Origin: JBMNMU01 sp050953505
GTDB lineage: Bacteria; Bacillota; Clostridia; Peptostreptococcales; Anaerovoracaceae
Direction: 5' to 3'
DNA: 64,000 nucleotides
Assembly (NCBI GenBank): GCA_050953505.1
Contig: JBMNMU010000001.1
Location: 682,001 to 746,000 of the forward strand
The notes beneath the pieces are model-generated. The model saw only the letters and a program-made list of their open reading frames with translations. It did not search any database and was not told the origin of the DNA. Within the stretch, counting starts at the first letter, position 1, and each line of letters starts with the position of its first letter. Positions 8,922 to 16,818 of the stretch are shown in pieces. The position numbers were made by a program, and so were the translations under genes.

Positions 8922-8931
8922 TTCATACTAG

Positions 8932-9009
8932 AGGCATTTAGATGATTATGAGTATTTTGCCTTAATCTTTGTTTTGATTTTTATTATCATAGCAATTATA
9001 ATTGATTAG
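8932..9009 (+). other. Start-less small reading frame resembling a YjcZ-type tiny membrane peptide
   Basis: Between the previous gene and the PspC gene there is an open frame of 25 codons. It encodes a short acidic head (DDYEYF) followed by one very hydrophobic segment (ALIFVLIFIIIAIIID) and a TAG stop at 9007-9009. The layout recalls the tiny YjcZ-like sporulation peptides (family knowledge: a glycine- or tyrosine-rich head then FALIVVLFILLIIVG). No ATG, GTG or TTG lies upstream in frame after the TAG at 8929. An ATG at 8942 is in another frame. It is either a decayed gene, a gene with a non-standard start, or chance. Confidence 0.3.
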
Positions 9010-9474
9010 ATGTTATTTGATGGGAGGTGCATTGATATCGAAAAAAAGCTTTATAGATCTACAGAGAATAAGGTGCTGGCAGGAGTTTGTGGTGGTATCG
9101 GGGAATACTTCGGAATTGATCCTGTTATTGTTCGCCTTTTAGTGGTACTATTTACGTTGATGGGCGGATCGGGATTGATTGCCTATATTATTGCAGCCAT
9201 CATCATTCCATCAAGGGAGATTATGGATAGAGCCGAGAAAACCTATCAGACATATACAGATGAAAATGGGGAAAGCTATCAAGAAAGTTATTCTGAAGAG
9301 AATGACATAAAAAGCACGAGGAGCGAGAAAGGAAGCCATATCACCTTTGGTATTATTCTTATTATATTTGGTGCAATCGTGTTTTTCAAAGGCTTAGTTC
9401 CTTGGATTCCCAACGAATTAATTATTGCAGCAATATTTATATTACTGGGGATTTACTTTATATTTAGGAGATAA
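9010..9474 (+). CDS. PspC-domain membrane protein
   Basis: A PspC-family inner-membrane protein of up to 154 residues, of the kind linked to envelope-stress responses. The PspC domain is clear: KKLYRSTENKVLAGVCGG, a first membrane segment (VIVRLLVVLFTLMGG) and a second (LIAYIIAAIIIP). A charged linker of about 45 residues follows, then two C-terminal membrane segments. The start is uncertain. The ATG at 9010 has no ribosome site, while GGGAGG (9022-9027) lies inside the frame just before ATT (9031) and ATC (9037). Homologues usually begin at about MEKKLYRS, which corresponds to those codons, so a rare start codon is possible. No pspA-like gene is adjacent. Confidence 0.85.
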   Translation: MLFDGRCIDIEKKLYRSTENKVLAGVCGGIGEYFGIDPVIVRLLVVLFTLMGGSGLIAYIIAAIIIPSREIMDRAEKTYQTYTDENGESYQESYSEENDIKSTRSEKGSHITFGIILIIFGAIVFFKGLVPWIPNELIIAAIFILLGIYFIFRR

Positions 9475-9534
9475 TTGGATATAGATCCAGTGAATGCCCC
9501 CCCTAGAAAAAATCAATAGTCATAAGGAGAAAAA

Positions 9535-10461
9535 ATGAAATCAGCAAAAAGAAGAATACTATTAGCATTATTATTAATCACTCTCTTGGTTATGAGTGGA
9601 TGTGCCCAGGAAGAAGACAACCAGCAAGATTCCGTAAGCCTTGTAATTAAAGACATGTCTGGCGCAGAAATTTCACTAGAAGGTCCAGCGGAGAGGATCG
9701 TCGCTTTGACAGCTGCAGATTGCGAAATTATCTATGCGCTTGGTGCTGGTGATAGCCTTGTTGGAAGAGGAGAATACTGCGATTACCCTGAAGAGGTTTT
9801 AGATGTAGCTGTTGTCCAGTCTGGAAGCAATACTAATATTGAAGAAATCATAGCCCTTGAGCCGCAGGTTGTTATTATGAGTATGATGGCTCAAACAAAT
9901 GAACAGATAGAAGCTTTAAAAAACGCAGGCATTAAGGTGGTAATTAGTGATGCTCAGGACATTGAAGGAGTATACACGGCCATAGAGCTCATCGGCAAGG
10001 TAGTTGGAAAGGATGAGCAGGCGGAGCAGCTTATTGCTGAAATGAAAAATGAGATTGCTGAGATAAGTGAGAAAGTAGAAGGCTTGGAGAAAGATAAAAC
10101 TGTTTACTTTGAAGTATCTCCTTTGGAATATGGGTTATGGACAGCAGGAAACGGAACTTTTATTGATGAACTATCTAATATACTTGGTGTTCACAACATT
10201 TTTACTGATGTGAATGGATGGGCTGAAATTTCACAGGAACAAATCATCCAGCGTAATCCAGATTATATCGTAAGTGTGGTCATGTATTTTGGAGAAGACC
10301 AAAGGCCTGAAGATGAAATATTAGCGAGGGCGGGCTGGCAGGAGATTACAGCAGTGAAAAACAAAGATGTGCTGCTGGCAGATTCCGATGCTATTTCAAG
10401 ACCCGGACCTAGACTGATTGAAGCCTTAAGCAATCTATACGACTTTTTCTACCATGACTAG
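9535..10461 (+). CDS. ABC transporter substrate-binding lipoprotein (BtuF/FepB-like)
   Basis: A 308-residue lipoprotein that captures a metal chelate outside the membrane. The N-terminus has a basic start, a hydrophobic core and the lipobox VMSGC, so Cys22 is probably lipidated. The mature part is a type III (helical-backbone) binding protein of the BtuF/FepB/FhuD group, with PAERIVALTAADCEIIYALG, the GSNTNIEEIIALEPQVVI segment and a C-terminal SRPGPRLIEAL. It heads a complete importer with the FecCD permease and ATPase downstream. Substrate cannot be read from sequence: cobalamin, haem and ferric siderophore are all possible. The nearby B12-dependent reductase makes cobalamin attractive, but I see no cobalamin riboswitch in the 60-bp leader. 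Confidence 0.85.
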   Translation: MKSAKRRILLALLLITLLVMSGCAQEEDNQQDSVSLVIKDMSGAEISLEGPAERIVALTAADCEIIYALGAGDSLVGRGEYCDYPEEVLDVAVVQSGSNTNIEEIIALEPQVVIMSMMAQTNEQIEALKNAGIKVVISDAQDIEGVYTAIELIGKVVGKDEQAEQLIAEMKNEIAEISEKVEGLEKDKTVYFEVSPLEYGLWTAGNGTFIDELSNILGVHNIFTDVNGWAEISQEQIIQRNPDYIVSVVMYFGEDQRPEDEILARAGWQEITAVKNKDVLLADSDAISRPGPRLIEALSNLYDFFYHD

Positions 10462-10577
10462 GGCAGTGTGAATAGGACAGCTTTTGATTACACTATGTCC
10501 TAATCATCAGCGATCATGAGGGAGGGAGGACAAGTTCCTGTAGACTCTCTTAAATTTACTATAGCAAGGATAAAATT

Positions 10578-11612
10578 ATGATCTTACATAAAAAAACAGT
10601 ATTTAGCATTAAAGAGTATATCTTTTTTAGCTTGATGACCCTTGTGGTTTTCATTTTTTGTGTCACTGTGGGCAGCGTGAATATTAGTCCTGTGGACACC
10701 TTTACCGTTATAGCGAATACCGTTCTTAACAAGCCGCTTCCAGAAGGAATTTCAGGCTCTATTATTCTTTTTGTCAGGCTCCCCAGGGTTATATGTGTTG
10801 CCCTAGTAGGGGTGGCTCTTTCCCTTTGTGGTGCCGCTATGCAGGGGTTGTTGAGAAACCCCTTAGCTGACGGATCAACTATTGGGGTTTCATCAGGAGC
10901 TTCTTTGGGGGCGGTTCTTGCTATTGGCCTAGGAATTACTATACCGGGAATCCCCGGAGCAGGAACCATGGTCATGGCCATGATTTTTGCATTTATCTCC
11001 CTCATGTTGATTTTATCTCTTGCTTATAAACTTGATTTTACTTTGTCCACCTACACCATTATTTTGATAGGTGTTATTTACTCTATGTTTGCAAGCAGTA
11101 TCATCAGCTTTATTGTTACCTTTGCTGGAGATAAAGTAAAAACTATTGTTTTCTGGACCATGGGATCCTTGGCGGGAACTGGATATTCAGACGTAATTAT
11201 CCTTCTTGTATCCCTTGTAATATTCGGAACAGCTATATTGGCAAATGCTGAAGAAATGAATGCCTTTGCCATAGGTGAGGATAATGCCAGACATGTAGGT
11301 GTTAATGTTAAAAGGGTCAAGCTTGTTGTGATGATATCCATATCAGCTCTCATCGGTGTCAGTGTTTCTATCGGAGGGACCATTGGCTTTGTAGGTCTTG
11401 TAATACCTCATATTACTCGTATGTTGGTAGGCCCCAACCACAAGCGGCTTCTTCATGCAGTATTGTTTTCCGGAGCCATATTCCTCATGCTTGCAGACTT
11501 ATTGAGCCGTGTTATTTTAAGCCCTTTGGAGCTGCCTCTAGGAGTTGTTACATCCTTTATCGGATCCATTATTTTCGTATATATTTTCTATATTTCCAGA
11601 AAGGTCAGGTAG
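10578..11612 (+). CDS. FecCD/BtuC-family ABC transporter permease
   Basis: A 344-residue inner-membrane permease of the FecCD/BtuC family that forms the dimeric channel of the importer. It has about ten hydrophobic segments. Family hallmarks are RLPRVICVALVGVALSLCGA, the MQGLLRNPLADGSTIGVSSGAS loop that contacts the substrate path (written here only as landmarks at about residues 93-114), and the cytoplasmic coupling segment IGFVGLVIPHITRM near 270. It starts 116 bp after the binding protein and ends 4 bp before the ATPase, so the three genes form one operon. The 116-bp gap carries a TAGGACA/TGTCCTA inverted repeat without a T-run, which may be an mRNA-stability hairpin. Confidence 0.9.
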   Translation: MILHKKTVFSIKEYIFFSLMTLVVFIFCVTVGSVNISPVDTFTVIANTVLNKPLPEGISGSIILFVRLPRVICVALVGVALSLCGAAMQGLLRNPLADGSTIGVSSGASLGAVLAIGLGITIPGIPGAGTMVMAMIFAFISLMLILSLAYKLDFTLSTYTIILIGVIYSMFASSIISFIVTFAGDKVKTIVFWTMGSLAGTGYSDVIILLVSLVIFGTAILANAEEMNAFAIGEDNARHVGVNVKRVKLVVMISISALIGVSVSIGGTIGFVGLVIPHITRMLVGPNHKRLLHAVLFSGAIFLMLADLLSRVILSPLELPLGVVTSFIGSIIFVYIFYISRKVR

Positions 11613-11616
11613 AGCC

Positions 11617-12372
11617 ATGCTTGATGTTAGAAACCTATCAGTAACAATTGGAGATCACAAAATTGTAGACGATGTCAGCTTTCAGGTAAAGGAAAAGCAA
11701 TGGCTAATGATTGTAGGGCCCAACGGCGCAGGAAAGAGTACCGTTATCAATGCAGTTTCACAAGGAATCCCATATACTGGTGCCGCCTATTTTGAAGGGG
11801 AAAATATTGCGAATCTTAAACCCATAGAACGGGCTAAAAAAATTGGCGTACTCATGCAATATCATTATGTAGGCTATTCCTTTACCGTTGAGGAGGTAGT
11901 AAAGTTGGGGAGATATGCTTATTCCCCAAAGGTTTTTTCTACGACCACAGATGAAAATGCTGAAAAGGTAAAGAAGGCCATGGAAATTACAGGGGTCTTA
12001 CCTATAAAAGATCAATCGGTTTTAACCCTTTCCGGCGGTGAAATGCAGAGAACATTTTTGGCTCAGCTTTTGGCTCAGGACCCACAAATGCTCATTTTAG
12101 ACGAACCCACCAATCACCTGGATTTGGTATATCAGAAATTGATTTTTGAACTGGTCAAAGAATGGATCAAAAAAACCGGTAGAAGCGTGGTATCTGTTGT
12201 CCATGATTTAAGCTTGGCCAAAGCCTATGGAACCCATGCTGTGTTAATGGAGAAGGGAAAGGTAGTAGCTTACGGTCCCATGGATCAAGTTTTCACAAAC
12301 GAAAATCTGAAAAAAACGTATTCCATGGACGTGCAGCAGTGGATGCGGAATATGCTGTCTTTCTGGACCTAA
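11617..12372 (+). CDS. ABC transporter ATP-binding protein (FepC/BtuD-like)
   Basis: 251-residue ATPase of the iron/cobalamin importer. Walker A is GPNGAGKST, the signature is LSGGEMQR, Walker B is MLILDEPTNHLD, and the H-loop is VVHDLSLA. The start is placed at the ATG on 11617, 4 bp after the permease stop. A longer reading of 24 codons would overlap the permease and does not begin like the family, whose members start close to MLDVRNLSV. The C-terminus (MDVQQWMRNMLSFWT) is typical in length. It follows the binding protein and permease in one operon. After its stop about 250 bp of AT-rich sequence hold no recognised gene or clear terminator. Confidence 0.92.
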   Translation: MLDVRNLSVTIGDHKIVDDVSFQVKEKQWLMIVGPNGAGKSTVINAVSQGIPYTGAAYFEGENIANLKPIERAKKIGVLMQYHYVGYSFTVEEVVKLGRYAYSPKVFSTTTDENAEKVKKAMEITGVLPIKDQSVLTLSGGEMQRTFLAQLLAQDPQMLILDEPTNHLDLVYQKLIFELVKEWIKKTGRSVVSVVHDLSLAKAYGTHAVLMEKGKVVAYGPMDQVFTNENLKKTYSMDVQQWMRNMLSFWT

Positions 12373-12627
12373 TAAGATTCTATTGATATAGATTTCTAGA
12401 TTCTTGTCAAATAAAACTAGATGCTTACCAAAGTAAATTATTGAAAATATGTGCAAACTAATAAAACATTTTATAAAAATAATTTAAAAAATATTTATAG
12501 TGCCTAATGGCACCGATCTTATGACTTGGGTTATTTTTTTAAAAATTAACCCAATTTTTATCTGTTATATGAAATGTGTTTCTGTGGGATAGTAGTACTG
12601 AGAATAAGAAAAAGGAGCAGTAACTAT

Positions 12628-12885
12628 ATGAAATTTCACAGATTTTTAGGCGGTATTATTCATGAGGAATTATATTTTGAAGAAATAAATATAAAATTTC
12701 TTATTCATAAATCCTTGATTTCCGAAAACACAAGAGACATGATTAACCAATTTATTTATACAGGCTCCACCCCGGTCGGGGTAGAGGCTAAAGTAGCTTA
12801 TGATATTGTTTGCTTTCAGCCCATAGGTGAAGGGGATAATCTTTATTTAGAAGCAAATGATGATTATCTATGGTTTGTAATGTAA
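12628..12885 (+). CDS. Uncharacterised 85-residue protein
   Basis: Not recognised. The start at 12628 is chosen because AAAGGAG lies about 11 bp upstream; the frame extends further up but without a ribosome site. The protein begins MKFHRFLGGIIHEELYFEE and ends GDNLYLEANDDYLWFVM. It is acidic, has no signal peptide or membrane segment, and is rich in aromatic residues. It stands alone between the importer operon and the convergent MFS gene, 15 bp from that gene's stop codon, so there is no room for a separate terminator. Codon use looks like the rest of the window. It is probably a real small cytoplasmic protein of unknown role. Confidence 0.6.
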   Translation: MKFHRFLGGIIHEELYFEEINIKFLIHKSLISENTRDMINQFIYTGSTPVGVEAKVAYDIVCFQPIGEGDNLYLEANDDYLWFVM

Positions 12886-12900
12886 GATTTAATTTAGCAT

Positions 12901-14151
12901 CTATGAACGGTGTGACTTAATCTTATCTACTGTTAAAACAATTATTAAAGTTCCTAATCCCGCTAAAATAGCGCTTATCAAGAGAAGCAAGGAGGGGCCG
13001 CTGAAATCCAAAATGGCTCCACCAGCTAAGCTTGCAAAGACAGCACTTAATGTCATCATGGCGGTGATGGCGGACTGGCCTTTAACAGCTTCGCCCTTTT
13101 TCATCACTTCATCCACGAGATGGACAGAAGCAGAAAGAAAAATGGGGAAAGATATAAGCTGAAATAAAAAGCCTATGTAAATAAGTGTCACTGTATTAGC
13201 CATAAAACAAAAAATAACTTTTAAAGTAAAGGCAATAGAAGATACTTTTAGCATAAATTGACAACTAAACCTTTCCCTTAAGCGGTTAAAAAATATAAGT
13301 CCCGGCAACTCTAAAACAGCCATAAAGGAAAAAAGTCTACCCATCTCTTTGCTATCTCCACCAACGGCAGATAGGATTTGCATCAAATAATTATTAAACA
13401 CTGAATTTTGGAAGAATATAAGTACGATACAAAAGGTAAAAAGGATAAATACTTTATTACCCAGAATAAAATCCTTTAGATTAATGACATCATGCTCTTC
13501 CGTTTTTACCCTATATCCACCATCTTCTTTATTTGGATTTTTATATTCATTTTCTACTTTTTTAGTAATAGCTTTATTCTTTTCCAAGGCTCCTTTATAA
13601 AGTTTTCTTGTTAACCAAAGTGAAACAAGGAGAAGGATGACGATTAGGATACCCATTGTTGGAATGGCATTGACTCCATAAGAAACAACAAGAGCCCCTA
13701 GTATAGAAGTCAAAATGGCATAGGCCATGGAACCAGCACTTCTAGCAACACCAAAATTGATTTTGCGCTCCTTTGTAGTCAAATAAAAGGCCATGGAGTT
13801 TATGAGGGGCTGTAGAGCCATATGTAAGCCTCCGAGGAAAATAAATATTAACGCAAGTACTGGGGATTTAGATGAAAATATGTACAGGGTAAATGTCACT
13901 ATTAGAAGGATTGCACTAAAAATTCCTGTGATACCAATCAAGGAAATTCTTTTAGATTTGTCTGCAATATCTGCAAGTAAAGGCTGCAGGATAACTGCAA
14001 AAATGCTAGAAGAGGCCAATATTACACCAATTTCTGAATTAGAATACCCCTTGGCCAGTAGAAATACGGAAGCAAAGCTCATGATGACGCCATAGTACAT
14101 CCAGTAGCTTCCTTGTATTGCGCTATATGAAAGATTTAGATATTTACTCAT
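12901..14151 (-). CDS. MFS transporter (MFS_1-like, LacY/nucleoside-symporter-like)
   Basis: A 416-residue major facilitator with about twelve membrane segments, split 6+6 by a charged cytoplasmic loop near residues 190-225 (KNKAITKKVENEYKNPNKE). The N-terminal half opens LSYSAIQGSYWMYYGVIMSFASVFLL and contains GVILASSSIFAVILQPLLADIADKSKR, the MFS motif-A-like loop, near residues 42-70. The style is that of the MFS_1-like group, which includes sugar and phenylpropionate permeases. The substrate is unknown. A ribosome site (AGAGGG) precedes the ATG. It is a single-gene unit transcribed away from the small membrane gene at 14460. Confidence 0.8.
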   Translation of the reverse strand: MSKYLNLSYSAIQGSYWMYYGVIMSFASVFLLAKGYSNSEIGVILASSSIFAVILQPLLADIADKSKRISLIGITGIFSAILLIVTFTLYIFSSKSPVLALIFIFLGGLHMALQPLINSMAFYLTTKERKINFGVARSAGSMAYAILTSILGALVVSYGVNAIPTMGILIVILLLVSLWLTRKLYKGALEKNKAITKKVENEYKNPNKEDGGYRVKTEEHDVINLKDFILGNKVFILFTFCIVLIFFQNSVFNNYLMQILSAVGGDSKEMGRLFSFMAVLELPGLIFFNRLRERFSCQFMLKVSSIAFTLKVIFCFMANTVTLIYIGFLFQLISFPIFLSASVHLVDEVMKKGEAVKGQSAITAMMTLSAVFASLAGGAILDFSGPSLLLLISAILAGLGTLIIVLTVDKIKSHRS

Positions 14152-14459
14152 TTTACCCTCTAATCCGGTCTATGCCTTTTATTCTTATAATTTGTCAATA
14201 AAACTTGCTTGAGCTGTAAGCAAGCAGATTTATCACATAAATAGTATTCTAGCACAAATTCAAATATTAGGGGGATAATTTGATTCGGCTAAAGAATATT
14301 AAGCTCTAAACAGTAGTAAGATAAAGTGATATAATGAATCAGATTCTTCTATAGCCTGTTCAGCTTATTATCTCAGAATTTATGCATAATACTGGACTGA
14401 AATCTGTAAGGACTAATCAGATCATTGTTTTTCTTTAAATAATAAAGGGGAATGCGAGA
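14152..14459. other. Intergenic region between the divergent MFS and small-membrane genes
   Basis: This stretch of 308 bp has no gene. It must hold the leftward MFS promoter and the rightward promoter for 14460. I see an extended -10 on the plus strand, TGATATAAT (14327-14335). No other structure is recognised. Confidence 0.5.
14307..14335 (+). promoter_or_regulatory. Possible promoter for the 14460 gene
   Basis: Extended -10 TGA-TATAAT (TATAAT at 14330-14335) with a weak -35 TAAACA 17 bp upstream. It leaves a leader of about 120 nt before the gene. Confidence 0.4.
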
Positions 14460-14936
14460 ATGATAAGAAAAATACGGTCAATAACCAATAAAGTTTTATT
14501 AATGATACATCTTATTATTGGGATTGGTGGACTATTTGGAGGCTATGCGGCTCTTTCTGATCCTAAAGCACCTCTTGGGATACCAGCTGAAGAGGCCTTA
14601 AAAAATTCACCTTTTAGCGATTTTCTAATCCCTGGCATTATTTTATTTGTTTTTCTTGGACTGGGTAATGTGATCTTTGCAATATTGCCTCGATTTCTCC
14701 CTATGATTCGCGGTTACGGGAGTAGTGTCTTTGGATTTGGCTTAATGGTATGGATTATTGTGCAATGTATGATGCTTCGTACAGTAGTCTCTCTACATGT
14801 GATATTTTTCATTTTTGGCATGATTCAAGCTACAGCAGGAATATATATCCTCTATCAAGAAAATCAATTTCCAATGCCTTTTCTTACAAAACTCATGAGG
14901 AAATTAAAGAACCAAGAAAAGAAAAGTCAAATTTAA
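14460..14936 (+). CDS. Uncharacterised four-segment membrane protein
   Basis: A 158-residue integral membrane protein of unknown function. There are four hydrophobic stretches, at about residues 14-32, 57-78, 90-110 and 113-133. An extracytoplasmic loop rich in proline and acidic residues (DPKAPLGIPAEEALKNSPF) lies between the first two. The C-terminal tail is basic (KLMRKLKNQEKKSQI) and probably cytoplasmic. No catalytic motif is visible. The next gene, a YbjQ-family protein, starts 55 bp downstream on the same strand, so the two may be cotranscribed. A similarly sized family of small four-helix membrane proteins is common in Firmicutes, but I cannot name it. Confidence 0.65.
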   Translation: MIRKIRSITNKVLLMIHLIIGIGGLFGGYAALSDPKAPLGIPAEEALKNSPFSDFLIPGIILFVFLGLGNVIFAILPRFLPMIRGYGSSVFGFGLMVWIIVQCMMLRTVVSLHVIFFIFGMIQATAGIYILYQENQFPMPFLTKLMRKLKNQEKKSQI

Positions 14937-14991
14937 ATTATATTAATAGTCTAAAATCTAAAAATCTATGAATAATTATGGAGGGGTAAAG

Positions 14992-15312
14992 ATGATTATT
15001 ACAACCACACCAACAGTTGAAGGCAAGAAGATAACAAGTTATAAAGGAATCGTATTCGGAGAGGTCGTTGCTGGCGTTGACTTTATCAAAGACTTTGCCG
15101 CAGGATTGACCAACTTCTTCGGCGGACGTTCTGGATCCTATGAAGGGGAGCTGATTAAAGCCAGGGAAGGAGCTTTAAAGGAAATGGAAAAGCGCGCCGG
15201 TTTAATGGGTGCTAATGCTATAGTAGGAGTGGATGTTGACTATGAGGTGCTTGGTCAAAGCGGAAATATGCTAATGGTAACAGCTTCAGGAACTGCTGTA
15301 GTGGTGGAATAA
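14992..15312 (+). CDS. YbjQ-family (UPF0145) protein
   Basis: 106-residue protein of the YbjQ/UPF0145 family, sometimes described as a heavy-metal-binding domain. The start at 14992 follows GGAGGGG closely; an upstream in-frame ATG lacks a ribosome site. Family features are the opening MIITTTPTVEGKKI, GIVFGEVVAGVDF, the central helix EGALKEMEKRAGLMGANAIVG (landmark at about residues 56-76), and the end MLMVTASGTAVVVE. Family members form pentameric rings in known structures (family knowledge); the role is unknown. It lies between a small membrane protein and the AMMECR1-Memo gene. Confidence 0.85.
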   Translation: MIITTTPTVEGKKITSYKGIVFGEVVAGVDFIKDFAAGLTNFFGGRSGSYEGELIKAREGALKEMEKRAGLMGANAIVGVDVDYEVLGQSGNMLMVTASGTAVVVE

Positions 15313-15411
15313 TTCGAAGTTGTTTTGATATGATTTTCCGGAGTAAAGGATGAATAGCTGGGTAAACACCATACTATAAGATGTAACAGTGCCAGAAAGG
15401 GGATGAAAATA

Positions 15412-16797
15412 ATGGGTAAAATTATAAATGCCTATATCGTACCTCACCCGCCAATAATTGTGCCGGAAGTAGGTAAAGGCAGAGAAGTTGATGCAATAGA
15501 CACCATTGAGGCCATGAAAAAGGTAGCTTCTGACGTTGCCAAGGACAAGCCCTCTACAATTATCCTGTCCTCTCCACATGCACCTTATCTACAAGATTAC
15601 CTTTATGTAGAGGATGCTGAGATCATGTCTGGTGACTTTAGCAGCTTTGGGTATTTAGGTGATGTCATGGAGTTTAACAATAATCTTGACTTGGCAAGGC
15701 TCATTGTTGAAAAAGCCATGAAAGCAGGAATCCAAGGGGGAGGGTTAAGCTTCGAAGAAAAGAAAAGGCTGAGAAGATCCACGGAAGGGCTAGATCACGG
15801 ATCCTTGGTTCCTCTTTACTATATTGCAAAAGAATATACTGATTTTAAGCTGGTGCTTATTTCTACACCATATATGCCTTTATCTCAGAATTTCCAATTA
15901 GGAAAAGCCATTGCTGAGGCAATTACTGCCTCAGAGGAAGAGGTAGTGTATATAGCAAGTGGAGACTTATCCCATCGGTTGGCAGAGGATGGACCTATGA
16001 GCTATTCCTCCATCGGGCAGGAATATGATCATTATCTCATTAGAAAGCTAGAAGAAAGAGATGTAGAGGGCCTCCTAGATACGCATGAGGATTTTATCGA
16101 AGCAGCAGGGGAATGTGGAACAAGATCCTTTGTGATGATGCTGGGCGTCCTAGATGGGCTAGATACAGAAACAGAAATGTATTCTTATGAAGGTCCTTAT
16201 GGGGTTGGATATTTGGTGGGCAAGGTTCATGTTAATGGGGAAAGACAGGATAGTGATAGCCAAAGGGAAACCCAGAATAAAGTCCAGGGAAGCCCTCATG
16301 TACGGCTAGCCAAGGAGGCATTGGAGGTATATGTGAAAGAAGGCCGGGTATTGCCAGTTCCCAGCTGGGTACCAGAGGAATTTAGGAAAAATAGAGCAGG
16401 GGTGTTCGTAACTTTAAAGATAAACGGTGATTTGAGGGGCTGTATTGGAACCATCGGTTCTGTCAGGGTAAATATTGCCGAGGAAATTATTTATAATGCC
16501 ATCAGCGCTGGCACCAAGGATCCACGTTTTGATGATGTATTAGAGGAGGAACTATCTCAGCTTGAATATTCCGTGGATGTTTTGGGCATGCCTGAGGAAA
16601 TCCAATCTATGGATCAGCTTGATGTTAAGCGTTATGGCGTCATCGTGACCTCGGGGTGGAAAAGAGGTTTACTTCTTCCGGACCTTGAGGGGGTGGACAC
16701 ACCGGAAGAGCAGGTTCATATCGCCTTACAAAAAGCAGGAATTGGACCTTCAGAAAAGTATGAAATGAAGCGATTTGAAGTAATCCGATATTATTAG
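15412..16797 (+). CDS. AmmeMemoRadiSam protein: Memo (LigB-like) and AMMECR1 domains fused
   Basis: A 461-residue fusion. Residues about 5-265 form a Memo/class III extradiol-dioxygenase-like domain: AYIVPHPPIIVPEVG, ILSSPHAPYLQDY, GLDHGSLVPLYYI and the late YIASGDLSHRL. The histidines in PHPP, SPHAP, LDHG and LSHR fit a metal site. Residues about 290-460 form an AMMECR1 domain (LAKEALEVYVKEG, LRGCIGTIGSV, DPRFDDV, LEYSVDVL, GLLLPDLEGVDTPEEQV). Start 15412 is chosen for its spacing from AAAGGGG; the ATG at 15403 abuts that site. It lies 21 bp upstream of the radical SAM partner. The three-part system is conserved in many anaerobes, but its chemistry is not settled as far as I know. Confidence 0.9.
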   Translation: MGKIINAYIVPHPPIIVPEVGKGREVDAIDTIEAMKKVASDVAKDKPSTIILSSPHAPYLQDYLYVEDAEIMSGDFSSFGYLGDVMEFNNNLDLARLIVEKAMKAGIQGGGLSFEEKKRLRRSTEGLDHGSLVPLYYIAKEYTDFKLVLISTPYMPLSQNFQLGKAIAEAITASEEEVVYIASGDLSHRLAEDGPMSYSSIGQEYDHYLIRKLEERDVEGLLDTHEDFIEAAGECGTRSFVMMLGVLDGLDTETEMYSYEGPYGVGYLVGKVHVNGERQDSDSQRETQNKVQGSPHVRLAKEALEVYVKEGRVLPVPSWVPEEFRKNRAGVFVTLKINGDLRGCIGTIGSVRVNIAEEIIYNAISAGTKDPRFDDVLEEELSQLEYSVDVLGMPEEIQSMDQLDVKRYGVIVTSGWKRGLLLPDLEGVDTPEEQVHIALQKAGIGPSEKYEMKRFEVIRYY

Positions 16798-16818
16798 AAC
16801 CTGCAAGGGAGGGGTTTT

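Noticed and set aside
10473..10502. TAGGACA/TGTCCTA inverted repeat between binding protein and permease
   Set aside because: It has no T-run and is not placed as an operator; I did not call it a terminator. It may only affect mRNA stability.
10559..11005. A 148-codon minus-strand frame
   Set aside because: It is antisense to the FecCD permease; its proline- and threonine-rich composition is the usual mirror of a membrane protein gene.
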